Positions 1-10,526 of a stretch of DNA of 64,000 nucleotides are shown here, piece after piece (position 1 is the stretch's first letter; the number at the start of each line of letters is the position of its first letter). Source of the DNA: Cocos nucifera (taxonomy: Eukaryota; Streptophyta; Magnoliopsida; Arecales; Arecaceae); contig QRFJ01004873.1 in the NCBI GenBank assembly GCA_006176705.1, positions 62,001 through 126,000 of the forward strand, read 5' to 3'. The notes below the pieces were generated by a model that worked only from the letters and a program-made list of their open reading frames with translations, was not told the origin of the DNA and made no database searches. The position numbers and the translations under genes are program-made.

Positions 1-152
1 ACTATACTAGCCTGGAGTTCAGGAGGTATTGTGAGGAAAATGGGATCAAATGCCATTACACGGTGAGGATGACTCTCCAACAGAATGGTGTCGCGGAGTG
101 GATGAACCGAATACTGATCGAGAAGGCATGGAGTTTGAGGCTACAGACATCA
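1..152 (+). pseudogene. Integrase fragment of element B
   Basis: The third reading frame gives a copia integrase core end: 'YTSLEFRRYCEENGIK', then 'QQNGVAEWMNR'. In copia integrases the third catalytic acid is the Glu of the QNGVAER motif; here that Glu is kept but the following Arg is Trp. Reading stops where A's LTR begins (TGTTAG at 153). The last bases, catca (148-152), are the expected left target repeat of A. The upstream part of the gene is outside the window. Confidence 0.8.
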
Positions 153-1480
153 TGTTAGATATATGTGCCTTAGAAGCCAGAATTGGCTGACACTTGTAAT
201 ACACTTCTATGGGCAAAATTGTAATTTTGACTAAAATCAATAAATGGGTTATTTTCTTTCACATATGTGTATTTAGTGTCTGTGATACATCCTTTGAGTT
301 AATGGTAATGATAATTCATATTTTCAAGAGTTGAAAATTTAAGACATGAATAATCATTATTAACTCATAAATTGCTCCTGACCATAGGATCATCACGAGG
401 ATGGTGATTGATCCGGAAGGTTGGTGTACAATCACTTCTCTTTAGTAGATGAGTCTTGAGTCTATGGTGTGGAGACACCGGAGCGAGAGTACAGGTACTC
501 GTTAGAGAACGAGGGCACTGAGCGTGACCACCTCGAGTAGTCATTAGGGAGTCTACCTTCTCGTCAATGACTGACTCGATGCTGCAGTAGTGTGTCTGGT
601 TCTTTGACCTGAGGATGCATCGGCAGTTCACCTTGAGGGTGTTATAGTTTGACTACACCATTACTCGGTCTCCTAGCCATATGGAACCCTGAGGTGTATG
701 TTGGCTATGACATGTTCATTGTAGGAACTGGATTGCATCAAGATGGAATCTATCTACCTCGGTGGTAGAGGAGCAGCCCTATGATGATCATGAGAATCAA
801 GTCCAGAAATCCATGGCCATGGTAGAGTGAAATAATAGAAAGAGTTTCTATTTAGATTTTCACATTGGACTCGAATCGAATGATTACATCATATGACAGA
901 GACTAGGGTTTGACGAGTTCACCTTAACCCTAATCTGATCGGGGCTCAAGATAGAAGAACTTGAATCACACAGGTAGCTGCACCAAGAGGTTCGCATTCA
1001 GCTCTGATGGGTTGCCACCATATACTGCTAGGTGTCACTGGTGGATTTTGGGAGCAATTAGAATGATTTAGATGATGATCGATCATTCTAGCTGTTCGAA
1101 TCAGAAGAGTTCTGATCCATCGAAAGGAGTTTCGATGATGTCGATGATAGAGATCATGACATATCCCATTACCATACAGAACTGAACCTAACTGGGTCAC
1201 ACAAACAAGGGTTTGAATCTGGTGATCATCAATTGAACTGATCTAGTTCAATTGATCTGAATGAGATTCAATTAGGTTCAAGGAAATCGTGCTAGCACTC
1301 GATTGAACCTAACGTTCTTCTTTTGCTATCATAAATAAGTTGTCCTGTCTGAGCCAAAGGAGTTTGTGCTCAATCAGAGGCCTTCATATGGTCTGACTGG
1401 AGGTTGTCCAAGTCAGAAAAGGTTGTCTTATTATGTAAGACATTACCTACCATTTTTGGTCACCTACCATTTCTTGTTCT

Positions 1481-1547
1481 TTGACTTTGGTCAAAAGTCT
1501 ACCTTTGACTGGTCAAACGTTGACCATTGACACTTTGACTTTTGACC
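1481..1547. promoter_or_regulatory. W-box (WRKY site) cluster in A 5' LTR U3
   Basis: Eight TTGAC cores lie in 67 bp. Forward: 1481, 1505, 1520, 1527, 1535 and 1542. Reverse (GGTCAA): 1489 and 1511. Seven match the full W-box TTGACY; the one at 1527 is TTGACA. The cluster ends about 305 bp upstream of the TATA box. WRKY factors are known to bind TTGACY; control of this LTR by WRKY factors is inferred. Confidence 0.75.
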
Positions 1548-1852
1548 ACATGTCATGCACCTATTGGAGAGCTGGTGGGGGCCTGTCCCCCTGCCAGAAC
1601 CTGGCAAGGAGAAGGGCGCACGCCACCCTAGGCGTGTGCCCAAGTTGGAGGCGCCTAGGAGTCCTTGTTGGACAAGGACTCCATCTCCTTTTTGGATTCC
1701 AATTAGAGTTCTTCTAAGAACCAACTTTGACTGGTCTTAGGCACCCTCTAAGGAGGAATCCAGGGGACTCTATTCCCACCAATCAGATTTAGATCTGATT
1801 TCACAAAGGGTTGTGATTGGTTGGGAAGAAGAGGAGTTGGATCACAGCTTAG

Positions 1853-1864
1853 TCTATAAATAAG
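1853..1864 (+). promoter_or_regulatory. TATA box of A 5' LTR
   Basis: TCTATAAATAAG fits a plant TATA box and is repeated at 9996-10007 in the 3' LTR and, reversed, near 29500 in solo LTR H. The transcript start, and so the U3/R boundary, should lie roughly 25-35 bp downstream. Confidence 0.7.
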
Positions 1865-2445
1865 ACCCTGCGCCCAACTCAGATTTAAGATTCAATTTGA
1901 GAAACCCCATGCCCCAAGGCTGCCTCTCCCCTCCTTCTCCATGCCAAAGTCTCTTCTCCCTTGCTCTCCACGTCCAAAAGGAGTTTTGGACCTTGGTTGG
2001 TGCGATTCAGATCAAAGAAAGGCGATCAAAAGCTAAGAAGGCTGCGCTGCTGCAAAGGACGACTGCTGATCTTCAAAAAGAGTTTTGAAGATCCTCCAGA
2101 TCAGATCCAGATCTAATTTTTGGAGGTGTGATAGAGAAGAAGAGGATCTCCAGATCCAACCCTGAGTGGATACCGGTAGAGGCCAGGCGCTTGCGTGGCT
2201 AGATCCAGAACCTTCCGCTGCAAACAGGATCATCAACAGGGTAATAGGATTACCCAATCAGGTAAATTAAATTTGATTTAATTTATCTAATTTTATTTTA
2301 TTTTATTTATTAAAATAATAAGAATTCAGATCTAAAAACATATCAAGATCTGATTAGATCAAGAGAAAAATTTTTGAAATATATCTCTTGATCTGATCAG
2401 ATCTGAACGAACCTGGACCGGGAAAAATCAGGATTTTCCTTCAAC

Positions 2446-2458
2446 TGGTATCAGAGCC
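2446..2458 (+). other. Primer-binding site of element A (tRNA-iMet)
   Basis: TGGTATCAGAGCC lies two bases after the 5' LTR. It is the standard plant copia minus-strand primer site, complementary to the 3' end of initiator tRNA-Met. It sets the LTR/internal boundary. Confidence 0.93.
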
Positions 2459-4324
2459 AATGGTTCTAAAATTATTTAGATCTAATTTTAAATTTATTTT
2501 AATTAGAAAATAAGTGATTTTAGATGTCACATGAGATGTGATCAGATCTGAAATCAGAAAAAATTAAAATTAAATGATTTGGATCTAAGATTAGAAAGAT
2601 ATGCATGACTAGTTCTAAGAATAGAATAGTTCTATAGAATAGTCTTGCATGTTTTTGATTTAATTTGATTAAATCATATTTTAGATCTATTTATTTACTA
2701 TTTTTTGATATTATAAGTATTATAATAACATCTAAAAAATAGCAAATAAAAATTATTTAATTTTAAATATCATATGAGATATGATTGATGCATGTCTAGA
2801 CTAGTTGTAGAATAGTTCTACATAATTGTCTAGATTAGAATTTATTTTGATTAGATCAATTTAAATCTAATTTTTTAGATTATTATGAGATAATTTAGAT
2901 CTGAAAATATGCATGATTCGATACATGAGATGTATGCAAAATATGCCATGATTAGATCTAATTTGTATATGAGATATATGATATAGATCTAAAACTGTTT
3001 TGTAGTATTGCATGTTCCTGATTAAGGCGTTCCTCTTGGCCGTCCGGTCATAAGAATGAAGAAGGGTTTAAAGGCCCTCTCTTCCCATTCGATGGGGTGT
3101 TCTTATGATGTGTAGGGGTGCTGCGTGTTCGTCCTTAATCAGAAACCCAAAACTTACTTTCTGCAAAACCCTAGATCCTGAAACCCTAGGATTTATTGTG
3201 CATATTTTGTTTATGAACCCTACTTAATTAAGAATTAAGATTATGGAAATATTAATTAGGTCTAAAATTGAGAATTTTAGATCTAAGACATATTCATAAT
3301 ACTGGGTTCGGGCTTGGGTAGCTCAATTAGGTCTAAGCGGTTGATCAAACCGAATCAAGAGTTGGTTAGATGGGATCAACAATGCTTAAATTGACCAGCC
3401 TAATAGGATTAAGTCTGGGTCAAGATCGAGTCACGATCAAGCAAGACCTAATTAGGCTCAGAGGTTAGAGTCTGGATTGTAGGCTAACCCAATTGGTTCT
3501 GGACTCAACAATTTGGTGTCTAAGGTAAGTTTGGCACATACGACCGACTGGTTTTTAATTGGAAGCTACTCGACCTGAATGCATTCTTGTACGAGTTAAT
3601 GGCATATTCCTTCCACCGGTCTCACTTACCTGGCCATATCTGTTGACACAGTTCTGATCTGAGGTGGTCAATAATCCGAGCTAACCCATGCCACTAGGTT
3701 AGTCATAATTGTTATGACTAATGCCAAGTCTAGTTTAATGAGACCTGAATCAATTCTCCCTAAGAAAAGATTAAGTCTGAGGTCTTCCACCATTGTAGAT
3801 GTGCGGGCCCTTCCCGGGGTTGATTGTTCTCGGCTGGATACAGTGGCTCAGTTGCACCGGGAAGATGCAACCATGTCTATTAGGCATTGGATGCTATGGG
3901 CTGGAGGATGAGTTGGGCTCAATATTTCGGATACGGTGAGAGACTCAATTAGGAACCCAGTCTATGCAAATGGTGGGTCTGACTTAACTAAGGAGTGGAT
4001 CAATATTTCCGGATACGGTGAGATTCATGAATTAGAGACCAAGTTTGGGTGCACCATGATTAGAGAATCATTGAACAAGAGTTGTTCACTCATTGGCTAA
4101 CCCATCACCAATAACTGTTAGGTGAGGTGATGAGTCAGTTGGTGAGACCGCACCACCCACTAGAAATCATTAATCATGGAGATTTTTCGCATCTCTACAG
4201 AGGGAGTGTAGGGATCCGAGAAAATAGTGGGAGCTAATTTGTTTAAAAATAAAATTCCCTAAATAAATTGGTCAAGTCAATAATTACAGTATCTAACTAG
4301 AATCTTTGACTCTCTACAGGAAAA
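2459..4324 (+). other. Untranslated leader of element A
   Basis: This 1.87-kb stretch between primer site and gag start holds no convincing reading frame. It is AT-rich at first, then carries a conserved hairpin (3015-3145) and a region of short repeated phrases ending at the gag ATG. K's leader (45564-47453) aligns along its length and C keeps the last 600 bp, so it is a constant part of the family and should hold packaging or translation signals. Confidence 0.8.
3015..3145 (+). other. Conserved imperfect hairpin in A leader
   Basis: Outer arms CTGATTAAGG (3018-3027) and CCTTAATCAG (3133-3142) are perfect complements. Inner arms CATAAGAA (3049-3056) and TTCTTATG (3100-3107) also pair. A small stem CCCAT/ATGGG lies at 3084-3096. 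K keeps the arrangement at about 46139-46262 in weathered form. A role as a retrotransposon packaging or dimerisation signal is inference. Confidence 0.55.
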
Positions 4325-5205
4325 ATGTCTGCGTCCAACCCATTGGCACGTATCCTGACACACATAGACTGACCTGGACCCAATTATAAAGATTGGCTCA
4401 GGAACTACAAAAAATATTTTGGGGTTCGAGAAGTTAACCCATGTTTGGACCAGGACCCTCCCACCTTACCAGCCCGTCCATCCTGTTGAACAGAGAGCGT
4501 CTCTGGAAAAATGGATAGACGAAGATAATAAGGCCAGATATTACATGTTGGGCTCGATGTCTGATGAGCTCCAGCGCCAACATGAAGATATCGGGACTGC
4601 TCGCCAAATGTTGGCTCACCTGCAGGAGATGTTTGGTGAACAGAGTCGCGCAGCCAAATATCAAGTCACGAAATGACTTTTTAAGGCTAAGATGCGTGAT
4701 GGGCAGTCAGTCCAAGATCACTGTCTGACAATGATCAAGGACATGGAAGAGCTTGAGAAGCTCGGTGTGAAGTTAGACTTGGACCTGCAGAACGATATTA
4801 TTCTGCAATCCTTGACTGATGCATATGGGCAATTCATCATGAATTACCACATGCATAAACTTCAAAATTCCTTGGCCGAATTAATGAATATGCTGGTTAC
4901 CGCTGAGCTTTCTATGAAAGGTTCTAAAGGCTCAGTTCTTGCTATGGAACGGACTTCTTCCAAAAGAAAGTCTTATGGAAAGAAAAAGAAGTCTGTGAAA
5001 AAGCAAAAGGTGGAAGGATCAAAGAAGAAGAAGGCAGAAGCCGAAGAAAAAGGCCGATGTCAAAGGAAAGTGTTTCCATTGCAACAGCGACGGCCATTGG
5101 AAGCGGAACTGCCCTACTTACCTGGCCACCCTGAAGAACAAGAAGGAAGGTCCTTCTGGAGGTATGCTCGTTATTGAGTCTAACCTTACGGTTTCTTCTG
5201 CATCC
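4325..5205 (+). pseudogene. gag of element A
   Basis: The ATG at 4325 (MSASNPLARIL) matches the gag starts of C (13751) and K (47454). The frame then slips: a stop after about 15 codons, resumption in another frame from 4419, and a TGA at 4674-4676 where C and K read Lys or Arg. The body has the copia gag pattern (LGSMSDELQ...LFGEQS...QSVQDH), then a Lys-rich stretch and a zinc knuckle CFHCNSDGHWKRNC (CX2CX4HX4C, from 5071). An extra base near 5036 puts the knuckle out of frame. Not translatable as one protein. Confidence 0.85.
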
Positions 5206-6692
5206 AGTTGGGTGCTTGACTCTGGTTCTAGTGCTCATCTGTGCACTTCCTATGCAGGGTCTTGAGGATAGCAGGAGGCTGAGGGATGGAGACATGATCC
5301 TACGCATCGGTAATGGAGCAAGAGTTGCTGCAGTAGCCGTGGGAACATACCCTCTTCGATTACCATCTGGTTTAGACTTAGTTTTGAAAGACTGTTATTA
5401 TGTGCCTGCAGCTAGCAGGAATTTGATTTCTGTTTCATGCTTAGCACAAGAAGGCTATGTGATTCACCTTCTTTAAGGACCATTGTAACATTCTTTATGA
5501 AAGAAATAAAATTGCAAATGGTTTCCTTATTAATGGTCTTTATCAGCTACATATTGATGTACCTGTTCTAACTATCGAGCAAAACGTGAATGCCAAACGA
5601 CCTAGGGATAGTCCAAACGATAGATATCTATGGCACCTGAGATTAGGTCATATAGCAGAAGATAGGATCAACAAATTGGAGAAAAATGGGCTATTGAGTC
5701 CATTGACTTTCGAGTCATATCCAACTTGTGAATCTTGTCTTCAAGGCAAAATGACTAAACTCCCTTTTGTTGGACATGGGGAGAGGGCCACAGATCTCCT
5801 TGCCCTAGTACATACTGATGTGTGCGGCCCATTTGATGTGCCGGCTAGAGGCAATTTTGTCTACTTCATTACCTTTACCGATGATCTGTCTAGGTATGGG
5901 TATGTGTATCTTATGAGACACAAGTCTGAAGCTTTTGAAAAGTTCAAAGAATTCAGACATGAAGTAGAAAAACAAACTGGAAAAACCCATTAAGGTTCTT
6001 CGATCAGATCGAGGAGGTGAATACCTTAGCCGGGAATTCCTAGACTATCTCAAGGAAAATGGCATAGTCTCTCAATGGACTCCACCAGGAACACCTCAAC
6101 TCAACGGGGTTTCAGAATGGAGAAATCGGACTCTATTGGATATGGTTCGATCCATGATGAGCTTCACAGACCTCCCTGATTTTCTTTGGGGACACTCATT
6201 GTTAACTTCAATTTATCTACTGAATAGGGTTCCCTCTAAAACCGTTCCTACCACACCGTATGAGATATGGCACGGTAAGAAACCAAGTCTGAGTCATCTC
6301 AGAATTTGGGGTTGTCCGGCTCATGTCAAAAGACAACAAGCGGACAAGTTAGAGTTTAGGTCCTTTCAGAGCTCGATTCATAGGATATCCTAAAGAGTCA
6401 TTAGGATACTATTTCTACATTCCAGAAGACCACAATGTGATTGTGAGTCGACATGCCATCTTTCTTGAAAAATAGTTTATTCAAGATAGCGGCATTGGAA
6501 AGCAGATTCAAGCTTGATGAGAAAGTCTCACAAGCAGTACAACGAGCTAAGGACCAATTGGAACCAAATCAGGTTGAGCCAATAAGAACACTACCTCCTC
6601 CACCTCGTAGATCGGAAAGAGTTTTCCGTCCCCCTGAAAGATACTTAGGTATTATTTCAGAGGAATGTAGAGGAAATGTTCCTCGTAGGTAA
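5206..6692 (+). pseudogene. Protease, pre-integrase and integrase of element A
   Basis: The aspartic protease active site VLDSGSSAHLC starts near 5212 and is intact. An extra base near 5249 shifts the frame just after it. The pre-integrase domain (LWHLRLGHIAEDRINKL) and the CESC zinc-binding cysteines follow at about 5625-5745. The integrase core has HTDVCGPFD and TFTDDLSRYG (first Asp region), RSDRGGEY (second Asp) and NGVSEWRNRT (catalytic Glu). A frameshift at about 5990 splits the core and another near 6360 follows it. Integrase precedes reverse transcriptase, which defines copia. Confidence 0.87.
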
Positions 6693-7502
6693 TGGTGCTC
6701 ATGGTGATGATCCCAAAACCTACAACGAGGCGATATCAGATATCGACTCCGAGAAATGGCTAGAGGCAATGCAGTCAGAAATTGACTCGATGCACTCAAA
6801 CCAAGTCTGGACCTTGGTAGATCCACCAGAAGGTATAGTACCTATTGGGTGTAAATGGATCTTCAAGAGAAAGATTGGTGCAGATGGGAATGTGGAGACA
6901 TTCAAGGCTAGACTAGTGGCAAAAGGTTATAGTCAACGCGAAGGCATTGACTATCAGGATACCTTTTCCCCAGTGGCTATGCTAAAATCCATCCGCACAT
7001 TGCTTGCCTGTTGCAGCCTATTTCGATTATGAAATATGGCAAATGGACGTGAAAACGGCATTCTTAAATGGATATCTTGAGGAAGATATCTATATGGAAC
7101 AGCCGCTAGGTTTCACATCCAGTGATACTGATCACAAGGTTTGCAAGCTGCAAAGGTCCATATATGGACTTAAGCAAGCATCTCGGAGCTGGAACACTCG
7201 TTTCAATGATGTGATCAAAAAGTTTGGTTTCATCAAAAATGAAGAGGAACCATGTGTTTTCAAAAAGGGTCAGTGGGAGCGCTGTTGTCTTCCTCGTATT
7301 GTACGTGGATGACATCCTCCTTATTGGGAATGATATTCCCATGTTGACATCAGTCAAGATGTGGTTGTCCAAGGAATTCTCCATGAAAGACCTAGGTGAA
7401 GCATCCTTTATTCTAGGAATTAAGGTCTATAGGGATAGACCGAATAGGATGCTAGGACTTTCACAGAAGATGTACATAGAGGAAAGTACTAAAGAGGTTT
7501 AG
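6693..7502 (+). pseudogene. Reverse transcriptase of element A
   Basis: Starts with the copia signature WLEAMQSEIDSMHSNQVW, then GCKWIFKRK and KARLVAKGYSQ. Frameshifts lie near 7010 and near 7268. The middle part has QMDVKTAFLNGYL and YGLKQASRSW. The catalytic box YVDDILLIG is intact (about 7303-7329). The frame breaks again near 7480, where C and K read 'IEEVLKRF'. The catalytic residues survive although the frame does not. Confidence 0.88.
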
Positions 7503-7503
7503 T

Positions 7504-8284
7504 ATGGAAAACTCTAAGAGGGGATTAATACCCTTCAGACATGGTATTCATCTTTCCAAGAAGATGTGCCCCAGCACACCTGAGGAAATAGAACGCATGA
7601 GCAAGATCCCTTATGCTTCTGCAATAGGGAGCCTCATGTATGCCATGCTATGTACACGACCTGATATAGCCCATGCTGTGAGTGTCACAAGCAGATATCA
7701 GTCAAATCCAGGTGAAGAACACTGGACTTCTGTGAAATGTATCCTTAAGTACTTGAGAAGAACTAAGGATATGATGTTGGTCTTTGGTAATGGAGAACTC
7801 CAAGTCCAGGGATACACAGACTCGGATTTCATGTCCGATATAGATGATCGAAAGTCGACATCTGGGAGTCTGTTTGTGTGCAATGGTGGTGCTGTCAGCT
7901 GGAAGAGTTCCAAGCAAACGGTGATAGCAGATTCCACCATGGAAGCAGAATATATCGCTGCATCAGAGGCTGCGAAGGAAGCATTCTGGTACAAGAAGTT
8001 TGCTGCAGAAATTGGAGTAATGCCATCAGATGCCATTCCTCTATACTGCGACAACAATGGCGCCATAGCCCTTGCTAAGGAGCCGAGGTCTCACCAGAAA
8101 ATCCAAGCACATTGAGCGGCGATACCACCTCATCCGCGATTACCTCGAGAAGGGTTACGTCGAGGTCAAGAGAGTCAACTCCGCAGATAATGTGGCAGAC
8201 CCACTTACAAAGCCGTTGGGCCAGCAGAAGATCGAAGCCCACCTTGAGAAGATGGGACTTAGACTTGTAGCCAATTGGCTTTAG
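7504..8284 (+). pseudogene. RNase H and polyprotein C-terminus of element A
   Basis: Begins MENSKRG, then the 'SAIGSLMYAMLCTRPDIA' connection and RNase H with YTDSDFMSD, DSTMEAEYIA and YCDNNGAI, the acidic residues expected for copia RNase H. One frameshift near 8097 divides it from the last part (KHIERRYH, ADPLTKPLG). The stop TAG at 8282-8284 lies 14 bp before the 3' LTR, usual for copia. Confidence 0.88.
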
Positions 8285-8287
8285 GAC

Positions 8288-8298
8288 AAGTGGGAGAT
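8288..8298 (+). other. Polypurine tract of element A
   Basis: AAGTGGGAGAT lies directly before the TGTTAG start of the 3' LTR. It is the expected plus-strand primer site, and C and K carry the same block before their 3' LTRs. Confidence 0.85.
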
Positions 8299-10526
8299 TG
8301 TTAGATATATGTGCCCTAGAAGCCAGAATTGGCTGACACTTGTAATACACTTCTAGGGGCAAAATTATAATTTTGACTAAAAATCAATAAAATGGGTTAT
8401 TTTCTATCACATATGTGTATTTAGTGTCTGTGATACATCCTTTGAGTTAATGGTAATGATAATTCATATTTTCAAGAGTTGAAAATTTAAGACATGAATA
8501 ATCATTATTAACTCATAAAATTGCTCCCGACCATAGGATCATCACGAGGATGGTGATTGATCCGGAAGGTTGGTGTACAATCGCTTCTCTTTAGTAGATG
8601 AGTCTTGAGTCTACGGTGTGGAGACACCGGAGCGAGAGTACAGGTACTCGTTAGAGAACGAGGGCACTGAGCGTGACCACCTCGAGTAGTCATTAGGGAG
8701 TCTACCTTCTCGTCAATGACTGACTCGATGCTGCAGTAGTGTGTCTGGTTCTTTGACCTGAGATGCATCGGCAGTTCACCTTGAGGGTGTTATAGTTTGA
8801 CTACACCATTACTCGGTCTCCTAGCCATATGGAACCCTGAGGTGTATGTTGGCTATAGCATGTTCATTGTAGGAACTGGATTGCATCAAGATGGAATCTA
8901 TCTACCTCGGTGGTAGAGGAGCAGCCCTATGATGATCATGAGAATCAAGTCCAGAAATCCATGGCCATGGCAGAGTGAAATAATAGAAAGAGTTTCTATT
9001 TAGATTTTCACATTGGACTCGAATCGAATGATTACATCATATGACAGAGACTAGGGTTTGACGAGTTCACCTTAACCCTAATCTGATCGGGGCTCAAGAT
9101 AGAAGAACTTAATCACACAGGTAGCTGCACCAAGAGGTTCGCATTCAGCTCTGATGGGTTGCCACCATATACTGCTAGGTGTCACTGGTGGATTTTGGGA
9201 GCAATTAGAATGATTTAGATGATCGATCATTCTAGCTGTTCGAATCAGAAGAGTTCTGATCCATCGAAAGGAGTTTCGATGATGTCGATGATAGAGATCA
9301 TGACATATCCCATTACCATACAGAACTGAACCTAACTGGGTCACACAAACAAGGGTTTGAATCTGGTGATCATCAATTGAACTGATCTAGTTCAATTGAT
9401 CTGAATGAGATTCAATTAGGTTCAAGGAAATCGTGCTAGCACTCGATTGAACCTAACGTTCTTCTTTTACTATCATAAATAAGTTGTCCTGACTGAGCCA
9501 AAGGAGTTTGTGCTCAATCAGAGGCCTTCATATGGTCTGACTGGAGGTTGTCCAAGTCAGAAAAGGTTGTCTTATTTTGTAAGACATTACCTGCCATTTT
9601 TGGTCACCTGCCATTTCTTGTTCTTTGACTTTGGTCAAAAGTCTACCTTTGACTGGTCAAACGTTGACCATTGACACTTTGACTTTTGACCACATGTCAT
9701 GCACCTATTGGAGAGCTGGTGGGGGCCTGTCCCCCTGCCAGAACCTGGCAAGGAGAAGGGCGCACGCCACCCTAGGCGTGTGCCCAAGTTGGAGGCGCCT
9801 AGGAGTCCTTGTTGGACAAGGACTCCATCTCCTTTTTGGATTCCAATTAGAGTTCTTCTAAGAACCAACTTTGACTGGTCTTAGGCGCCCTCTAAGGAGG
9901 AATCCAGGGGACTCTATTCCCACCAATCAGATTTAGATCTGATTTCACAAAGGGTTGTGATTGGTTGGGAAGAAGAGGAGTTGGATCACAGCTAGTCTAT
10001 AAATAAGACCCTGCGCCCAACTCAGATTAAGAATTCAATTGAGATCATAGTTTCCCACATGCCCCAAGGCTGCCTCTCCCCTCCTTCTCCATGCCAAAGT
10101 CTCTTCTCCCCTTGCTCTCCACGTCCAAAAGGAGTTTTGGACCTTGGTTGGTGCGATTCAGATCAAAGAAAGGCGATCAAAAGCTAAGAAGGCTGCGCTG
10201 CTGCAAAGGACGACTGCTGATCTTCAAAAGAGTTTTGAAGATCCTCCAGATCAGATCCAGATCTGATTTTTGGAGGTGTGATAGAGAAGAAGAGGATCTC
10301 TCCAGATCCAACCCGAGTGGATACCGGTAGAGGCCAGGCGCTTGCGTGGCTAAGATCCAGAACCTTCCGCTGCAAACAGGATCATCAACAGGGTAATAGG
10401 ATTACCCAGATCAGGTAAATTAAATTTGATTTAATTTATCTTTTAATTTTATTTTATTAAAATAATAAGAATCAGATCTGAAACATATCAAGATCTGATT
10501 GGGATCAAGAGAAAAATTTTTGAAAT
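8299..10526 (+). repeat. 3' LTR of element A, truncated
   Basis: Matches the 5' LTR from its first base to '...ttttgaaat' at 10526, then sequence changes to B. The last roughly 65 bp of the LTR and the right target repeat are missing. It keeps the W-box cluster (9625-9691) and TATA box (9996-10007). Confidence 0.9.
9625..9691. promoter_or_regulatory. W-box cluster in A 3' LTR
   Basis: The same eight TTGAC/GTCAA cores as in the 5' LTR, with no core lost. In a 3' LTR this would drive outward transcription towards B's reverse transcriptase. Confidence 0.7.

Larger units (their letters stand above)
153..2443 (+). repeat. 5' LTR of element A
   Basis: Starts TGTTAGATATATG and ends CCTTCA (TG...CA), two bases before the primer-binding site. 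At 2.29 kb it is long for copia. The same sequence recurs at 8299 (3' LTR), reversed at 28929-31206 (H) and truncated at 55495 (M). U3 carries a dense W-box cluster (1481-1547) and a TATA box (1853-1864). Open reading frames inside it, on both strands, recur only because the LTR recurs. Confidence 0.93.
153..10526 (+). mobile_element. Element A: long-LTR Ty1/copia retrotransposon, nearly complete, decayed coding
   Basis: The order is LTR, tRNA-iMet primer site, 1.9-kb leader, gag, protease, integrase, reverse transcriptase, RNase H, polypurine tract, LTR: the copia order, with integrase before reverse transcriptase. The two LTRs look almost identical by eye (scattered single-base changes and short indels), so A is the youngest large insertion here. 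It landed in B's integrase. Its right end is damaged: the 3' LTR stops about 65 bp short. The coding region has several frameshifts and stops, so this copy could not make its own proteins. C and K are older relatives; H and M carry the same LTR type. Confidence 0.93.

Noticed and set aside
365..631. Open frame in A's LTR repeated at 8508, 25223 and 30739
   Set aside because: The same U3 stretch in each LTR copy; no start context or known domain; broken differently in older copies.
1481..1740. Overlapping open frames on both strands of the A LTR, repeated at 9625-9884 and 29621-29819
   Set aside because: They recur only because the LTR recurs, have no domain, and lie in U3 upstream of the TATA box.
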